A DNA stretch of 64,000 bases from Komagataeibacter medellinensis NBRC 3288 (lineage in GTDB: Bacteria > Pseudomonadota > Alphaproteobacteria > Acetobacterales > Acetobacteraceae), in NCBI RefSeq assembly GCF_000182745.2, contig NC_016027.1, positions 437,001-501,000 of the forward strand, in the 5' to 3' direction. The notes below the pieces were generated by a model. That model was not told the DNA's origin. It ran no database searches and was given only the letters and a program-made list of their open reading frames with translations. Numbering within the stretch: the first letter of the stretch is position 1; each line of letters opens with the position of its first letter. Position numbers and translations under genes: made by a program. Below are positions 45,901 to 54,348 of this stretch, piece after piece.

Positions 45901-47499
45901 ATGACGGATGGTTGCAGGGTCCTGATGGTCTTCCCGCTTTTCAATGCGGGATCGTTCTGGAATTACACGGAAGCCTGTGACCTGTCGGGCGCACGCTATC
46001 CGGCGGCGCCGCTAGGGCTGGTCACGGTGGCCGCCCTTCTGCCCCAACACTGGGAAATCAGGCTGGTCAACCGCAATACCGAACCGCTTGATGATGCGGC
46101 CTTCGCGTGGGCCGACCTGGTCATGACCGGTGGCATGCTGCCCCAGCGCAACGATGCGCTGGATCTGATCGAACGCTGCATAAAAGCGGGCAAGCCGGTA
46201 ATGGTGGGCGGGCCGGATGTCACCTCCAGCCCCGCGCTTTACGCAGCCGCGAATTTTCAGGTTCTGGGCGAAGCCGAGGAGATCATGGCCGATTTCATCG
46301 CCGCATGGCGCAGGGGGGAGCGCCACGGCGTGTTCGAGGCGCCCATGGGCAAGACCGACGTTACAAAAAGCCCGCTGCCGCGTTTCGACCTGCTCAAGCT
46401 GGACCAGTACCTGCATGTGGGCGTGCAGTTTTCGCGCGGGTGCCCGTTCAGTTGCGAATTCTGCGATATCATCGAACTCTACGGTCGCGTACCCCGTACC
46501 AAGACAACGACGCAGGTGCTGGCGGAACTCGATGCCCTGTACGCGCTGGGCTACCGGGGGCATGTGGATTTTGTGGATGACAACCTGATCGGCAACAAGA
46601 AAGCGCTCAGACAGTTCCTGCCCGCCCTGCAGCACTGGCAGGAAGGGAAGAAATATCCATTCGCCTTTTCCACCGAAGCCTCGATCAACCTGGCGGATGA
46701 TGCCGACCTGCTGCGCAGCCTGTCCGCCAGCAATTTCTTTGCCGTGTTCATCGGTATCGAAAGCCCGGACACCGACACGCTGGTCATGACGCAGAAAAAG
46801 CAGAACACAAGGCGCAGCCTGCAGCAGAGCATCGCTACGATCCATGGTGCCGGCATTTTCGTTAATGCAGGCTTCATTGTAGGGTTCGACAGCGAAAAGG
46901 GCAGCATTGCCAGGGGCATGATCGACTGTATCGAGGATACAGCCATCCCTGTCTGCATGGTGGGGCTGCTTTATGCCCTGCCTACCACCCAGTTGACCCG
47001 CCGCCTGCGCGCCGAAGGGCGGCTTTTTGCCGATGACGGGCAGACGCACTCAGGCGACCAGTGCACCGCGGGCCTGAACTTCGAGACTACGCGCCCCCGG
47101 CGCGACGTGCTGGATGATTACCGCACGGTCCTGGCCGCGATCTATGACCCGGTGGCCTATTTCGGCCGCGTACGGCGCCTGGGCCGGATGCTGCGCCGCG
47201 TGCGGCCCCACCGTATGGAGCGGGGGGACCTGCGCAGCTTCATGCGCCTGCTCCTGCGCATTCACCGCGCCGGACCGGGAACGGCGGGGCCATTCTGGCG
47301 CATGCTGCTTGACTGCGTGTGGCATAATCCCCGCGCAGTGCCTTATGTGGTCATGACCAGCGCGCTCTACCTGCACCTTGGCCCGTTTTCACGGCAGGTA
47401 AGGGGTGAAATCGACCGCGAGATCGCGGATGTGGATGCAGGGCGCGGGCCCGTGTACGAGCGCGTCCGGCCCGCCGACGCAGTGCTTGAACCGGCCTGA
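45901..47499 (+). CDS. B12-binding radical SAM protein (DUF4070, HpnP-related)
   Basis: The 532-residue protein has an N-terminal cobalamin-binding-like domain (FWNYTEACDLSGARYPAAPL, LVMTGGMLPQRND, VMVGGPDVTSSP), the radical SAM CxxxCxxC motif in SRGCPFSCEFCDIIELYGR, VDFVDDNLIGNKKALR, FSTEASINLADD, FVNAGFIVGFDSEK and a DUF4070-type C-terminal part. The family includes the hopanoid C-2 methylase HpnP, whose motif order it shares, but residues differ enough that the substrate is uncertain. ATG 45901 is preferred over 45877 because homology begins with VLMVFPLF. A strong hairpin follows its stop. Confidence 0.85.
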   Translation: MTDGCRVLMVFPLFNAGSFWNYTEACDLSGARYPAAPLGLVTVAALLPQHWEIRLVNRNTEPLDDAAFAWADLVMTGGMLPQRNDALDLIERCIKAGKPVMVGGPDVTSSPALYAAANFQVLGEAEEIMADFIAAWRRGERHGVFEAPMGKTDVTKSPLPRFDLLKLDQYLHVGVQFSRGCPFSCEFCDIIELYGRVPRTKTTTQVLAELDALYALGYRGHVDFVDDNLIGNKKALRQFLPALQHWQEGKKYPFAFSTEASINLADDADLLRSLSASNFFAVFIGIESPDTDTLVMTQKKQNTRRSLQQSIATIHGAGIFVNAGFIVGFDSEKGSIARGMIDCIEDTAIPVCMVGLLYALPTTQLTRRLRAEGRLFADDGQTHSGDQCTAGLNFETTRPRRDVLDDYRTVLAAIYDPVAYFGRVRRLGRMLRRVRPHRMERGDLRSFMRLLLRIHRAGPGTAGPFWRMLLDCVWHNPRAVPYVVMTSALYLHLGPFSRQVRGEIDREIADVDAGRGPVYERVRPADAVLEPA

Positions 47500-47647
47500 A
47501 GCGCTGGAATCCCGCCTGCTGGTCGCCTGTTCCGGCCCCTATCATCCTTTACCAATCGTGACAGCATGGGCAGGCGGTCAGGGGTAGGCTGCTTGACCGC
47601 GTGGCAATCGTGTCGGCGGTCTGTTAACCCGGTACCTGGCATGCAAG

Positions 47648-47693
47648 ACTGGAGCATTTTCACCGAAAACCGGTTCGGTGAAAATGCTCCAGT
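47648..47693. terminator. Very strong hairpin after the radical SAM gene (20-bp perfect stem)
   Basis: ACTGGAGCATTTTCACCGAA pairs perfectly with TTCGGTGAAAATGCTCCAGT around AACCGG, followed by TTGATTGTTTTTAC. It resembles the GGAGCATTTTC-type palindromes dispersed in alphaproteobacteria. Confidence 0.75.
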
Positions 47694-47705
47694 TGATTGT
47701 TTTTA

Positions 47706-47755
47706 CGAGTATCTTCACCGATTTGAATGCACGCATTCAAACCGGATTTGCTCTG
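47706..47755. repeat. Second, rearranged copy of the GGAGCATTTTC-type palindrome
   Basis: GAGTATCTTCACCGA echoes GAGCATTTTCACCGA of the first hairpin, then TTTGAATGC-AC-GCATTCAAA (47722-47741) forms a new perfect 9-bp hairpin, then ACCGGATTTGCTCTGG. Confidence 0.5.
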
Positions 47756-47778
47756 GATACGGTCCATAGGGCTTGAGA

Positions 47779-48552
47779 TCATGAACACCGTCCTGCCTGC
47801 TGGTTTCCCGTGCGCTCCATTGCGGTGACGGCGGGCGGAGCCGCCCCCGTAGGGGCCACCGCACCGGGTAGGGACAGGCAGGCCAGGCCCGCTGCCAGCA
47901 GCAGCAGGAACAGGGCCGACCACCAGCCATAAAGAAACACCCCGGTAATACCGCCGGTGGTGAAGGAGACGACAATCGCGGCATGCAGTCCAAGCCGTTC
48001 ACGGGTCCGGGCTAGCTGTGCGGGTTCGACGGGGTGGAAGAAGGAGTCCATCCAGTCAGCCAGTTCAAGGCCGACATCGGTCAGCATGCCGGTCATGTGG
48101 GTAGTACGCACCCGCGCGCCAGAGATGCGGGTGACGGTCGCATTTTGCAACCCCATCAGGAAACTCAGTCCGTAGGCCAGCATGGGGCCGCGTGGCTGTG
48201 CGGAAAGCAGCATGTCTGTCAGTCCCAGCACGCCAAGAAGACTGGCTTCAAGCAGGATGCTGCGCGCATAGATGGAAGGCAGGCGACGGCGGCGACCGGC
48301 ATTGACCATCAATGCTGAAAGAACCCCGCCAGCCACAAAGGCCAGAACCAGCCCGCAGCAGGAGAGAACGGCCCCGATATGGCCTGCATGCAGGCCGGTG
48401 GCGAGTGAGGAGACGTTTCCGGTCATGTTGGCGGAGTAATAGCCGACCGCCAGAAAGCCCGCGGCATTGACCGCGCCCGCAATGGCGGCAAGCGAGCAGC
48501 CAAGACGCCGGTCGATTATGGCGTTGCGCTCAGCACCTTCGTGAACAAGCAC
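47779..48552 (-). CDS. YoaK/DUF1275 family membrane protein
   Basis: The 257-residue protein has about six hydrophobic segments and the DUF1275 signature: AAIAGAVNAAGFLAVGYYSA followed by N-M-T-G-N, LSFLMGLQNATVTRISGARV and RTTHMTGMLTDVGLELADW. Function of the family is unknown. Its C-terminus is extended by a Pro/Ala-rich tail. It is convergent with the radical SAM gene and the hairpins between them would stop both transcripts. Confidence 0.88.
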   Translation of the reverse strand: MLVHEGAERNAIIDRRLGCSLAAIAGAVNAAGFLAVGYYSANMTGNVSSLATGLHAGHIGAVLSCCGLVLAFVAGGVLSALMVNAGRRRRLPSIYARSILLEASLLGVLGLTDMLLSAQPRGPMLAYGLSFLMGLQNATVTRISGARVRTTHMTGMLTDVGLELADWMDSFFHPVEPAQLARTRERLGLHAAIVVSFTTGGITGVFLYGWWSALFLLLLAAGLACLSLPGAVAPTGAAPPAVTAMERTGNQQAGRCS

Positions 48553-48839
48553 CGGGTTCTCCTGTTCTTCCCCCGACCCTGACTGCGCGTGATGACTGGA
48601 AGTCAGGCGGCATGATGCAATGTAGCCTGTCTACGCGTCAGGTTCGATGCACAATTACACCCTACGTCTACGTCGGATACGGCTGACTGGAATTGGGGGA
48701 GAGGGCAGGAAGCAGCCTGCAAGCAGATTGCTAGGTAACGGCACGGACGGCACTCATGCCTAAGCGGTCCGATCCATATTGGAGCGTACCGTAGTCACTG
48801 CATTAGAACGGCTATTTTTATGGATTGTAGCGAAGCAGA
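48553..48839. other. Gene-free spacer between DUF1275 and tRNA-Val
   Basis: About 290 bp without a recognisable gene or clear promoter. The last 9 bases form part of the inverted repeat enclosing the tRNA. Confidence 0.4.
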
Positions 48840-48914
48840 TGGTGGGCGCAACAGGGATTGAACCTGTGACCCCTACCATGTCAAGGTAGTGCTCTACCGC
48901 TGAGCTATGCGCCC
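48840..48914 (-). tRNA. tRNA-Val (anticodon GAC)
   Basis: The 75-nt cloverleaf on the minus strand has acceptor arms GGGCGCA/TGCGCCC, D arm GCTCAGCGGTAGAGC, anticodon arm CTACCTTGACATGGTAG giving anticodon GAC, T arm CAGGTTCAATCCCTG, discriminator A and an encoded CCA. The acceptor stem is prolonged by 13 further complementary bases in the flanks, making a 20-bp inverted repeat (48831-48850 with 48908-48927). Confidence 0.97.
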
Positions 48915-49136
48915 ACCATCTGCTTCGGTGAACAGGCTTTTACTCATCCTTCCGGGGGTGTGCAACCCCCATTTTTCAAAAAATCGCATTGACCCGAAAC
49001 GTGCCTGCTGTCCCTATGGCAGACATGTGCCATGTCGCTTTTTTACCGTGGGCCTGCCGCGCCGTTCAGGGCCTTGACCCCGACCATGCCAAGGGAATGC
49101 CCTACCGCGCGGACCCGCCAGCCAGGTCCGGGCCAC

Positions 49137-50000
49137 ATGGCTGAACCGGACATCCCGCCCTACCACATTATCGATGCTATCGGGCCGCAGGTACCGCTGG
49201 TCGTGGCCTCCGCCCATTCGGGGCGGAACTATACCGATGCGTTCCTGCGCATGTCCCGCCTTGGCGCGCACGCCCTGCGCCGCAGCGAGGACTGTTATGT
49301 GGAACAGTTGTTTGAAGGTGCGCCGGGGCAGGGGGCGGCCCTGCTGCACGCCACGTTCCCTCGCGCCTATTGCGATGCCAACCGCGAGGCGTGGGAACTG
49401 GACCCCACGATGTTCCGCGACCCGTTGCCACCGTGGTGCAACACCACCAGCCGCAAGGTGCGCGCAGGCTTTGGCACGATTGCGCGTATCGTCTCGCGTG
49501 ATGGGCCGATCTACCCCCGACCGCTCCCCTTCAGCGAGGCGGAAGCGCGCATCCGCACCTGTTGGCAGCCCTACCACGATGCGCTGGCCCGCCTTGTGCA
49601 GGACAGGCTGGATCATCATGGTTGCTGCATGGTGCTGGATGCCCATTCCATGCCCGTGGTGGCAGGCCAGCGCGACCAGCCGGATTTCGTGCTGGGCAAT
49701 GCATGGGGCACGGCCTGCACGCCGCAACTTACGGCGGTTGTGGATCAGGCGCTGCGCCGCCATGGCTACAGCGTAGCGCGCAACGTGCCGTTTTCGGGCG
49801 GGTATGTCACCCGCCATTATGGACAGCCACGGCGCGGCGTGCAGGTGATCCAGCTTGAGATCAGCCGCGCGCTTTACATGGATCAGGCCACCTTGCAACG
49901 CCATACGGGCTTTGCCCGTGTCCAGGCAGCCGTGATGGATGTGGTGGCTAGCATGGCCCACCATGGCGGCATTCTGGTCACGGGTCAGGCGGCAGAATAA
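49137..50000 (+). CDS. N-formylglutamate amidohydrolase family protein
   Basis: The 287-residue protein (from ATG 49137) carries the FGase/HutG-like signature: PLVVASAHSGRNYTDAFL near the start, a RRSEDCYVEQLFEGAP motif, ATFPRAYCDANREAWELDP, a MVLDAHSMP motif, and VQVIQLEISRALYMD. The His and Asp/Glu residues would bind the catalytic metal. The family hydrolyses N-formylglutamate in histidine degradation, but no other hut genes are present, so the substrate is uncertain. ATGs at 49032 and 49086 are alternatives giving an unstructured leader. Confidence 0.85.
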   Translation: MAEPDIPPYHIIDAIGPQVPLVVASAHSGRNYTDAFLRMSRLGAHALRRSEDCYVEQLFEGAPGQGAALLHATFPRAYCDANREAWELDPTMFRDPLPPWCNTTSRKVRAGFGTIARIVSRDGPIYPRPLPFSEAEARIRTCWQPYHDALARLVQDRLDHHGCCMVLDAHSMPVVAGQRDQPDFVLGNAWGTACTPQLTAVVDQALRRHGYSVARNVPFSGGYVTRHYGQPRRGVQVIQLEISRALYMDQATLQRHTGFARVQAAVMDVVASMAHHGGILVTGQAAE

Positions 50001-50053
50001 GGGGGCGCGGGGGCGCGGGGGCGTGCCGGGCGGCAGGCCCACTCGCCATGGGT

Positions 50054-50413
50054 TCAGGCCGTTTTGGGGGCCTCACCCGTCGGGGTCTGGGTATTGACGG
50101 CTTCGGGCAGCAGGTGAGCCAGAACCGGCAGGATGGTGGCGGCGGGCAGGCCAGTCTTGTCCACCATGGCCTGGACCTGCTGGTTGCTTAGCAGGCTGCG
50201 CAGTTCATCGGTCGAGATAGGTAAGTTATGGCCATCACCGATCCAGGAACGCACTTTATCCCCCAGTCCGGCCTGATCAGCCTGGGCCATCAGGGAAGAG
50301 ATGGCTGTCGGTGTCAGCAACTGTGACAGATAGGAATGGACCTGCTGCGACAGGCCGGTGGAACCCGCCAGGTCGCTCAGCTTGCCCATGACGTCATTGA
50401 ATATACCGCTCAT
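50054..50413 (-). CDS. YidB/DUF937 family protein
   Basis: The 119-residue protein begins at ATG 50413 with a MSGIFNDVMGKLSDLAG motif. It has the DUF937/YidB helical repeats (LLTPTAISSLMAQADQAGLG, KVRSWIGDGHNLPIS, LRSLLSNQQVQAMVDKTGLP) and a Pro/Thr tail. Structures of relatives are all-helical; the function is unknown. The open frame extends 35 codons upstream but without homology. A terminator of the upstream Nudix gene precedes it. Confidence 0.85.
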   Translation of the reverse strand: MSGIFNDVMGKLSDLAGSTGLSQQVHSYLSQLLTPTAISSLMAQADQAGLGDKVRSWIGDGHNLPISTDELRSLLSNQQVQAMVDKTGLPAATILPVLAHLLPEAVNTQTPTGEAPKTA

Positions 50414-50498
50414 CGTGTTCGTATTCCCGTCTCTCGTTCCAATTGGGAATACCATACTACATGACGTACAGTTATATGAAAATTTGATAAAAACAGGA

Positions 50499-50526
50499 CA
50501 AAAAAAAGCGGTGCACAAGCACCGCT
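50499..50526 (-). terminator. Rho-independent terminator of the Nudix gene (minus strand)
   Basis: AGCGGTGC and GCACCGCT form an 8-bp stem with a 4-base loop, followed on the minus strand by TTTTTTTT. It lies 107 bp after the Nudix stop. Confidence 0.88.
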
Positions 50527-50632
50527 GAGTTTAGGGAGGAAACGTCCAAGAAGCAGTTGCACACGGCATTCTGCTTCCAGGGATTATGCAGTTTATCACG
50601 CAGTTGTGTCAACAAGAAAAAGCGATAGCACG

Positions 50633-51316
50633 TCAGCGCGCATGGTACATGTGCCATGACAGCAGGGTCTTGGCATCGGTCATGCCGATATGGGGCAACT
50701 GGTCCATGTCGATGACATGCAGCCTGATATGCTCGTTTTCGGCGGCAAGGCCGGTCTGACGGTTGGATAGGCGCCGGGCCAGACCCTCATCCACGACCAC
50801 TTCGGCGTAATACAGACCGATCGCCTCGTCGCACCCGCCGGGTGAAAGCCAGACCGTCGTCAGTTCCACAAGGTCATGCGCCTGCACCCGCAGGTCGGTC
50901 CCGACTTCTTCCGACAGTTCACGCAGGGCCGTGCTTTCAAACGCGCCGCCATCCAGCATGCCCGCAGGCAGGGCCAGCATATCCGGCTGGGCTATGGGTA
51001 CGCGGGCTTCGCGAGTCAGGACGGTACGGTCCGGGTAGCCGGGGCATTTCAGCACCAGCAGGACAGAGACACTGTCACCGCGCAGCATGGCCAGACCGGG
51101 TATGGCCTTGCCCTGATGCTGTGCATCGGCCTCGACCATGATGAAACCCATGCGCCTGGGGCCAAAGGCCACCGCATCACGCACCAGCACGTGGCGCAGC
51201 GTGAAACGCCTACGCATGCCGTCATACCAGCGGCGGAAATGCGGGGCTTGCAGGACACGCTCATGCAGGGCCGGGTCGATGCCGGGGGCAAACGAAATGT
51301 CGCCTGGATTATCCAC
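50633..51316 (-). CDS. Nudix hydrolase
   Basis: The 227-residue protein has a complete Nudix box (G-x5-E-x7-REL-x-EE-x-G) spanning GMLDGGAFESTALREL and SEEVGTD around residues 112-134. The upstream domain (RKGVAF-like region and LALPAGMLDGG) and the following SPGGCDEAIGLYYAEV resemble ADP-ribose pyrophosphatase-type Nudix enzymes, in which the E-x-I/A-G-L-Y stretch contacts the nucleotide sugar. Substrate not determinable. It lies 25 bp upstream of nothing shared: the large glycosyltransferase ends 25 bp before its start on the same strand. Confidence 0.88.
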   Translation of the reverse strand: MDNPGDISFAPGIDPALHERVLQAPHFRRWYDGMRRRFTLRHVLVRDAVAFGPRRMGFIMVEADAQHQGKAIPGLAMLRGDSVSVLLVLKCPGYPDRTVLTREARVPIAQPDMLALPAGMLDGGAFESTALRELSEEVGTDLRVQAHDLVELTTVWLSPGGCDEAIGLYYAEVVVDEGLARRLSNRQTGLAAENEHIRLHVIDMDQLPHIGMTDAKTLLSWHMYHAR

Positions 51317-51341
51317 GGGAGTGCCTGCCTGTCCTGCGTCA

Positions 51342-54302
51342 TCAGATCTGTTGCGTGAATACCCCCGCCATGATGGCGCTCACCTGTGCGCGATAGTCCT
51401 GCGGGGTATGTTCGCTTTCCACGCGCCTGAGTGCGTTCTGGCGCACCCTATCCCATAACGCCTGATCCTGATAGAGACGCACGACCTGGGCGGCAAAAGC
51501 CGCGGGGTCAGTCACGTCGGCGCATAACATGTCATCGCCATCGCACCAGCCCGCCTGGCGGCACAGCAGGGGGGAGCCGACCACGGGCAGGCCATTGGCC
51601 GCCGCCTCGTGCAGCTTGTAGGCAATGCCAGCGGCAAAACGGGTGGGGGCCACGAACACGCGGTGATGGTCATAGACCGGGGCGGTATCGTCTACCTGCC
51701 CCAGCAGGGTGACATTGGGGTGCCGGCGCAGCGGGCCAAGGTCCACACGCGGGTTGACATGGCCGCATACGCCAAAGCGGATATCCGGCCCCAACCGTTC
51801 CACCAGCAGGGGCAGTACCGCACCACTGAACCATGCCAGTGAATCGAGGTTGGGCGCCGCCATGTCATGCACCGCGCCAAGGAACAGGATATCGCGCCGT
51901 CCTGCCCACCCCGGCCCGGTGGGGCGGGACACCTGCATGTGGCCCAGTACTGATACATTATCAAACCCCGCACCGCGCAGCAGGTCGGCTTCGGCCGCGT
52001 TCACGGCCACCACCCGGTCGGCCAGGAACAGCGGCGCGAGTTCGGCCTCCAGGCGCGCGGCAAAGGGCTGTGCCGGGGGCTGACCATGCAGGCGGGCATG
52101 TTCCTCATCGCGGCAGGCGGCGATGGCTTCGGTATCGACAATGATGCGCCCGGCGGGAATGGCGGCGGCGGCATTGTTGAGGATACTGGCCAGGCGCGCG
52201 GCATTGTGGGTGCGCGCGACCCAGATCGCATCCAGGCTGCCCGCGCGCCCTTCAAGAAAGGCGGGAAGGTCGGCCAGTTCACGGTCATGGATCACCTCCA
52301 CACCGGGGGGGAAGGCCGTGGCCAGTGTCGCCGCATCCTCGGTCGGGCGGTAAACCGGATAGACCGTTACATGGTAGCCCAGACCGGCCAGTGTTGCGAT
52401 GATGTCGTTCGAACGGGTAAAGCCCGAGCCGAGATGGCGTAGCGGCAGCCTGTCCTCGATGAACAGGATGTGCCGCCCCCCGCCATCGGCATGGCGCGCA
52501 CGGGCCAGCAGGGCAGGGTGGCGTAGCAGCTTGCGCCGCAGGGGGCGGGCATGGCTGCGGGTGAACAGCGTGCTGTTGCGCGCGATTAATCGTGATGCGC
52601 TGGTGGAATCCGACGTACCGCACTCATAATGCACAAGACACACGGTCGGATCGTACATGATGGTGTAGCCCAGCGCGCGGATGCGCATGCACAGGTCCGT
52701 CTCCTCGAAATAGGCGGGGGCGTAACCTTCATCAAAGCCCTCGAGTACCTGCAGCACATCGGTGCGGACCATCAGGAACACGCCGGAGCAGAAGTCCACC
52801 GCGCGCACGAACCCTGCCTCGGGCACGCTGGGGTGGGCATCGCGCATGTAGCCCTGCACCGAGCCGTCGCGCCAGATGATGCTGCCGGCCTCCTGCAGCA
52901 TACCATGGGTACGGACCACGCGCGCGCCCACAGCCCCGGTCGTATCCTGCGCGCCCAGGCGGGCCAGCGCGTTGGCAATGGCGCCGAACTGCAGGTCCAC
53001 ATCATTGTTAAGGTACAGCGTGGCTGGCGCGCGCACCCGTGCAAGGGCCGCGTTGCATCCGCGCAGGAAGCCGATATTGCCCGCAAAGCGCAGCACCTCG
53101 ATGCCCTTCACATGCCGTTCTATGCTGGCCACCCCGTCGCGCGATCCGGAATCGACCACCAGCACCTGCATGGACCCATGATAATTTGCCCGCAGCGAGG
53201 CCAGCGTAGACATGGTCATGGCAAACTGGTTGTGGGCGATGATGATCACGCTCAGTTCCGGCGGCGTGTCACTGGTAAAGTCGATCCGCCCACCCAGCAG
53301 CAGCGGCAGGCGCACCGTGCACATGTGGCGGAACAGGGCGCGGGTCTGTTCCTCCATCACCGGCGGAGCGGGGGGCGGCCGCAGGTCGGGGCGGGCGGTC
53401 AGGTAGTGGCCCAGTCCGTCGCGTGCGCGGCCCGCTGCAAGGTCCGCCTGCACGGACGGGTCGCGCATGTAGGTGGCAAGGTCGAGCATGGAGCACGGCT
53501 TGCGCTGCTCGAACACGCCATCATTCAGGTAATGGGCATAGCCGTTGCGCAGCAGGCCCGCTTCCACCGCATCCGCCACATCGGGATTGACCGAGGCATA
53601 GAAGGATTCCGAAAAGAACGGCCCCGGATCGAAAGCGCACGGCGTGGGGTTGCACAGGTAATGGTGCAGGGCGCACAGCCACTCCCCCCGGTCGATGGCG
53701 GCACGCACCTCGGGATAGGTCTGGACATACCACCCGGCATCGAAATAGACCGACACGGCTGCATCCGGGCCGGCTTCCATGCCGCGCAACAGGTAGTCCA
53801 CAAATGGGTGGGCAGCCGCCTCCCGCCCGGTGCCGGGCACATGGGCAAGCGCCATGGCGGGGTCGAAAAAGCACGAACCCGCGCGCATCTCCCCATCGCC
53901 CACGCGCAGGTAGTGGTCGTAGCCATTGCGGTAGCCCGCACTGTCCATCATGGCCAGCGTGACATCGGGGGCGGCCGCGCGGTAGGCGTGTTCATCAAAC
54001 AGCCAGTGGGGGCTGTGGGTATGCAGCCCGGCGTGCAGGTAGTGCGCGAACCCGCTGGCCCATGTGCCGTGCTCTATGCCCCGGGTCACTTCGGGGTAGG
54101 TCTGACGGTACCATGTCTCATCAAAAAACGCATTGGGAGAATGGCCAAGGGCCGCGCCGTGGGTAGTGTAGAACCCTTCGGTTTCGTCCGCTCCCACGCC
54201 CAGCATGTCCAGCAGTGCGGCGTGGCGCGCACGGTACCATGCGGGATCGAACGTGGCCCATCCGGCTGCCGTTTCCGCATGGGTGGAGGAAACAGCCATC
54301 AT
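51342..54302 (-). CDS. Two-domain glycosyltransferase (GT2 plus GT4-like) with N-terminal FDxxWY repeats
   Basis: The 986-residue protein has three parts. Residues 1-310 contain about six imperfect repeats of a FD-x2-WY-x3-YPEV...GxxxHYL type (for example FDETWYRQTYPEV, FDAGWYVQTYPEV, FSESFYASVNPDV). Residues about 345-600 are a GT2 domain (ELSVIIIAHNQFAMT, YLNNDVDLQFGA with D-x-D, YFEETDLCMRIRALGY). Residues about 640-986 are GT4-like (ILFIEDRLPLRHLGSGFTRS, DILFLGAVHDMAAPNLDSLAW, GIAYKLHEAAANGLPVVGSP). It probably builds a surface polysaccharide. No membrane segment is evident. It is transcribed towards the Nudix gene's 5' side. Confidence 0.88.
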   Translation of the reverse strand: MMAVSSTHAETAAGWATFDPAWYRARHAALLDMLGVGADETEGFYTTHGAALGHSPNAFFDETWYRQTYPEVTRGIEHGTWASGFAHYLHAGLHTHSPHWLFDEHAYRAAAPDVTLAMMDSAGYRNGYDHYLRVGDGEMRAGSCFFDPAMALAHVPGTGREAAAHPFVDYLLRGMEAGPDAAVSVYFDAGWYVQTYPEVRAAIDRGEWLCALHHYLCNPTPCAFDPGPFFSESFYASVNPDVADAVEAGLLRNGYAHYLNDGVFEQRKPCSMLDLATYMRDPSVQADLAAGRARDGLGHYLTARPDLRPPPAPPVMEEQTRALFRHMCTVRLPLLLGGRIDFTSDTPPELSVIIIAHNQFAMTMSTLASLRANYHGSMQVLVVDSGSRDGVASIERHVKGIEVLRFAGNIGFLRGCNAALARVRAPATLYLNNDVDLQFGAIANALARLGAQDTTGAVGARVVRTHGMLQEAGSIIWRDGSVQGYMRDAHPSVPEAGFVRAVDFCSGVFLMVRTDVLQVLEGFDEGYAPAYFEETDLCMRIRALGYTIMYDPTVCLVHYECGTSDSTSASRLIARNSTLFTRSHARPLRRKLLRHPALLARARHADGGGRHILFIEDRLPLRHLGSGFTRSNDIIATLAGLGYHVTVYPVYRPTEDAATLATAFPPGVEVIHDRELADLPAFLEGRAGSLDAIWVARTHNAARLASILNNAAAAIPAGRIIVDTEAIAACRDEEHARLHGQPPAQPFAARLEAELAPLFLADRVVAVNAAEADLLRGAGFDNVSVLGHMQVSRPTGPGWAGRRDILFLGAVHDMAAPNLDSLAWFSGAVLPLLVERLGPDIRFGVCGHVNPRVDLGPLRRHPNVTLLGQVDDTAPVYDHHRVFVAPTRFAAGIAYKLHEAAANGLPVVGSPLLCRQAGWCDGDDMLCADVTDPAAFAAQVVRLYQDQALWDRVRQNALRRVESEHTPQDYRAQVSAIMAGVFTQQI

Positions 54303-54348
54303 GCATCCCTGTCCTTGATCATGGTCAGGGGGTTATGCGGCACAAAGG

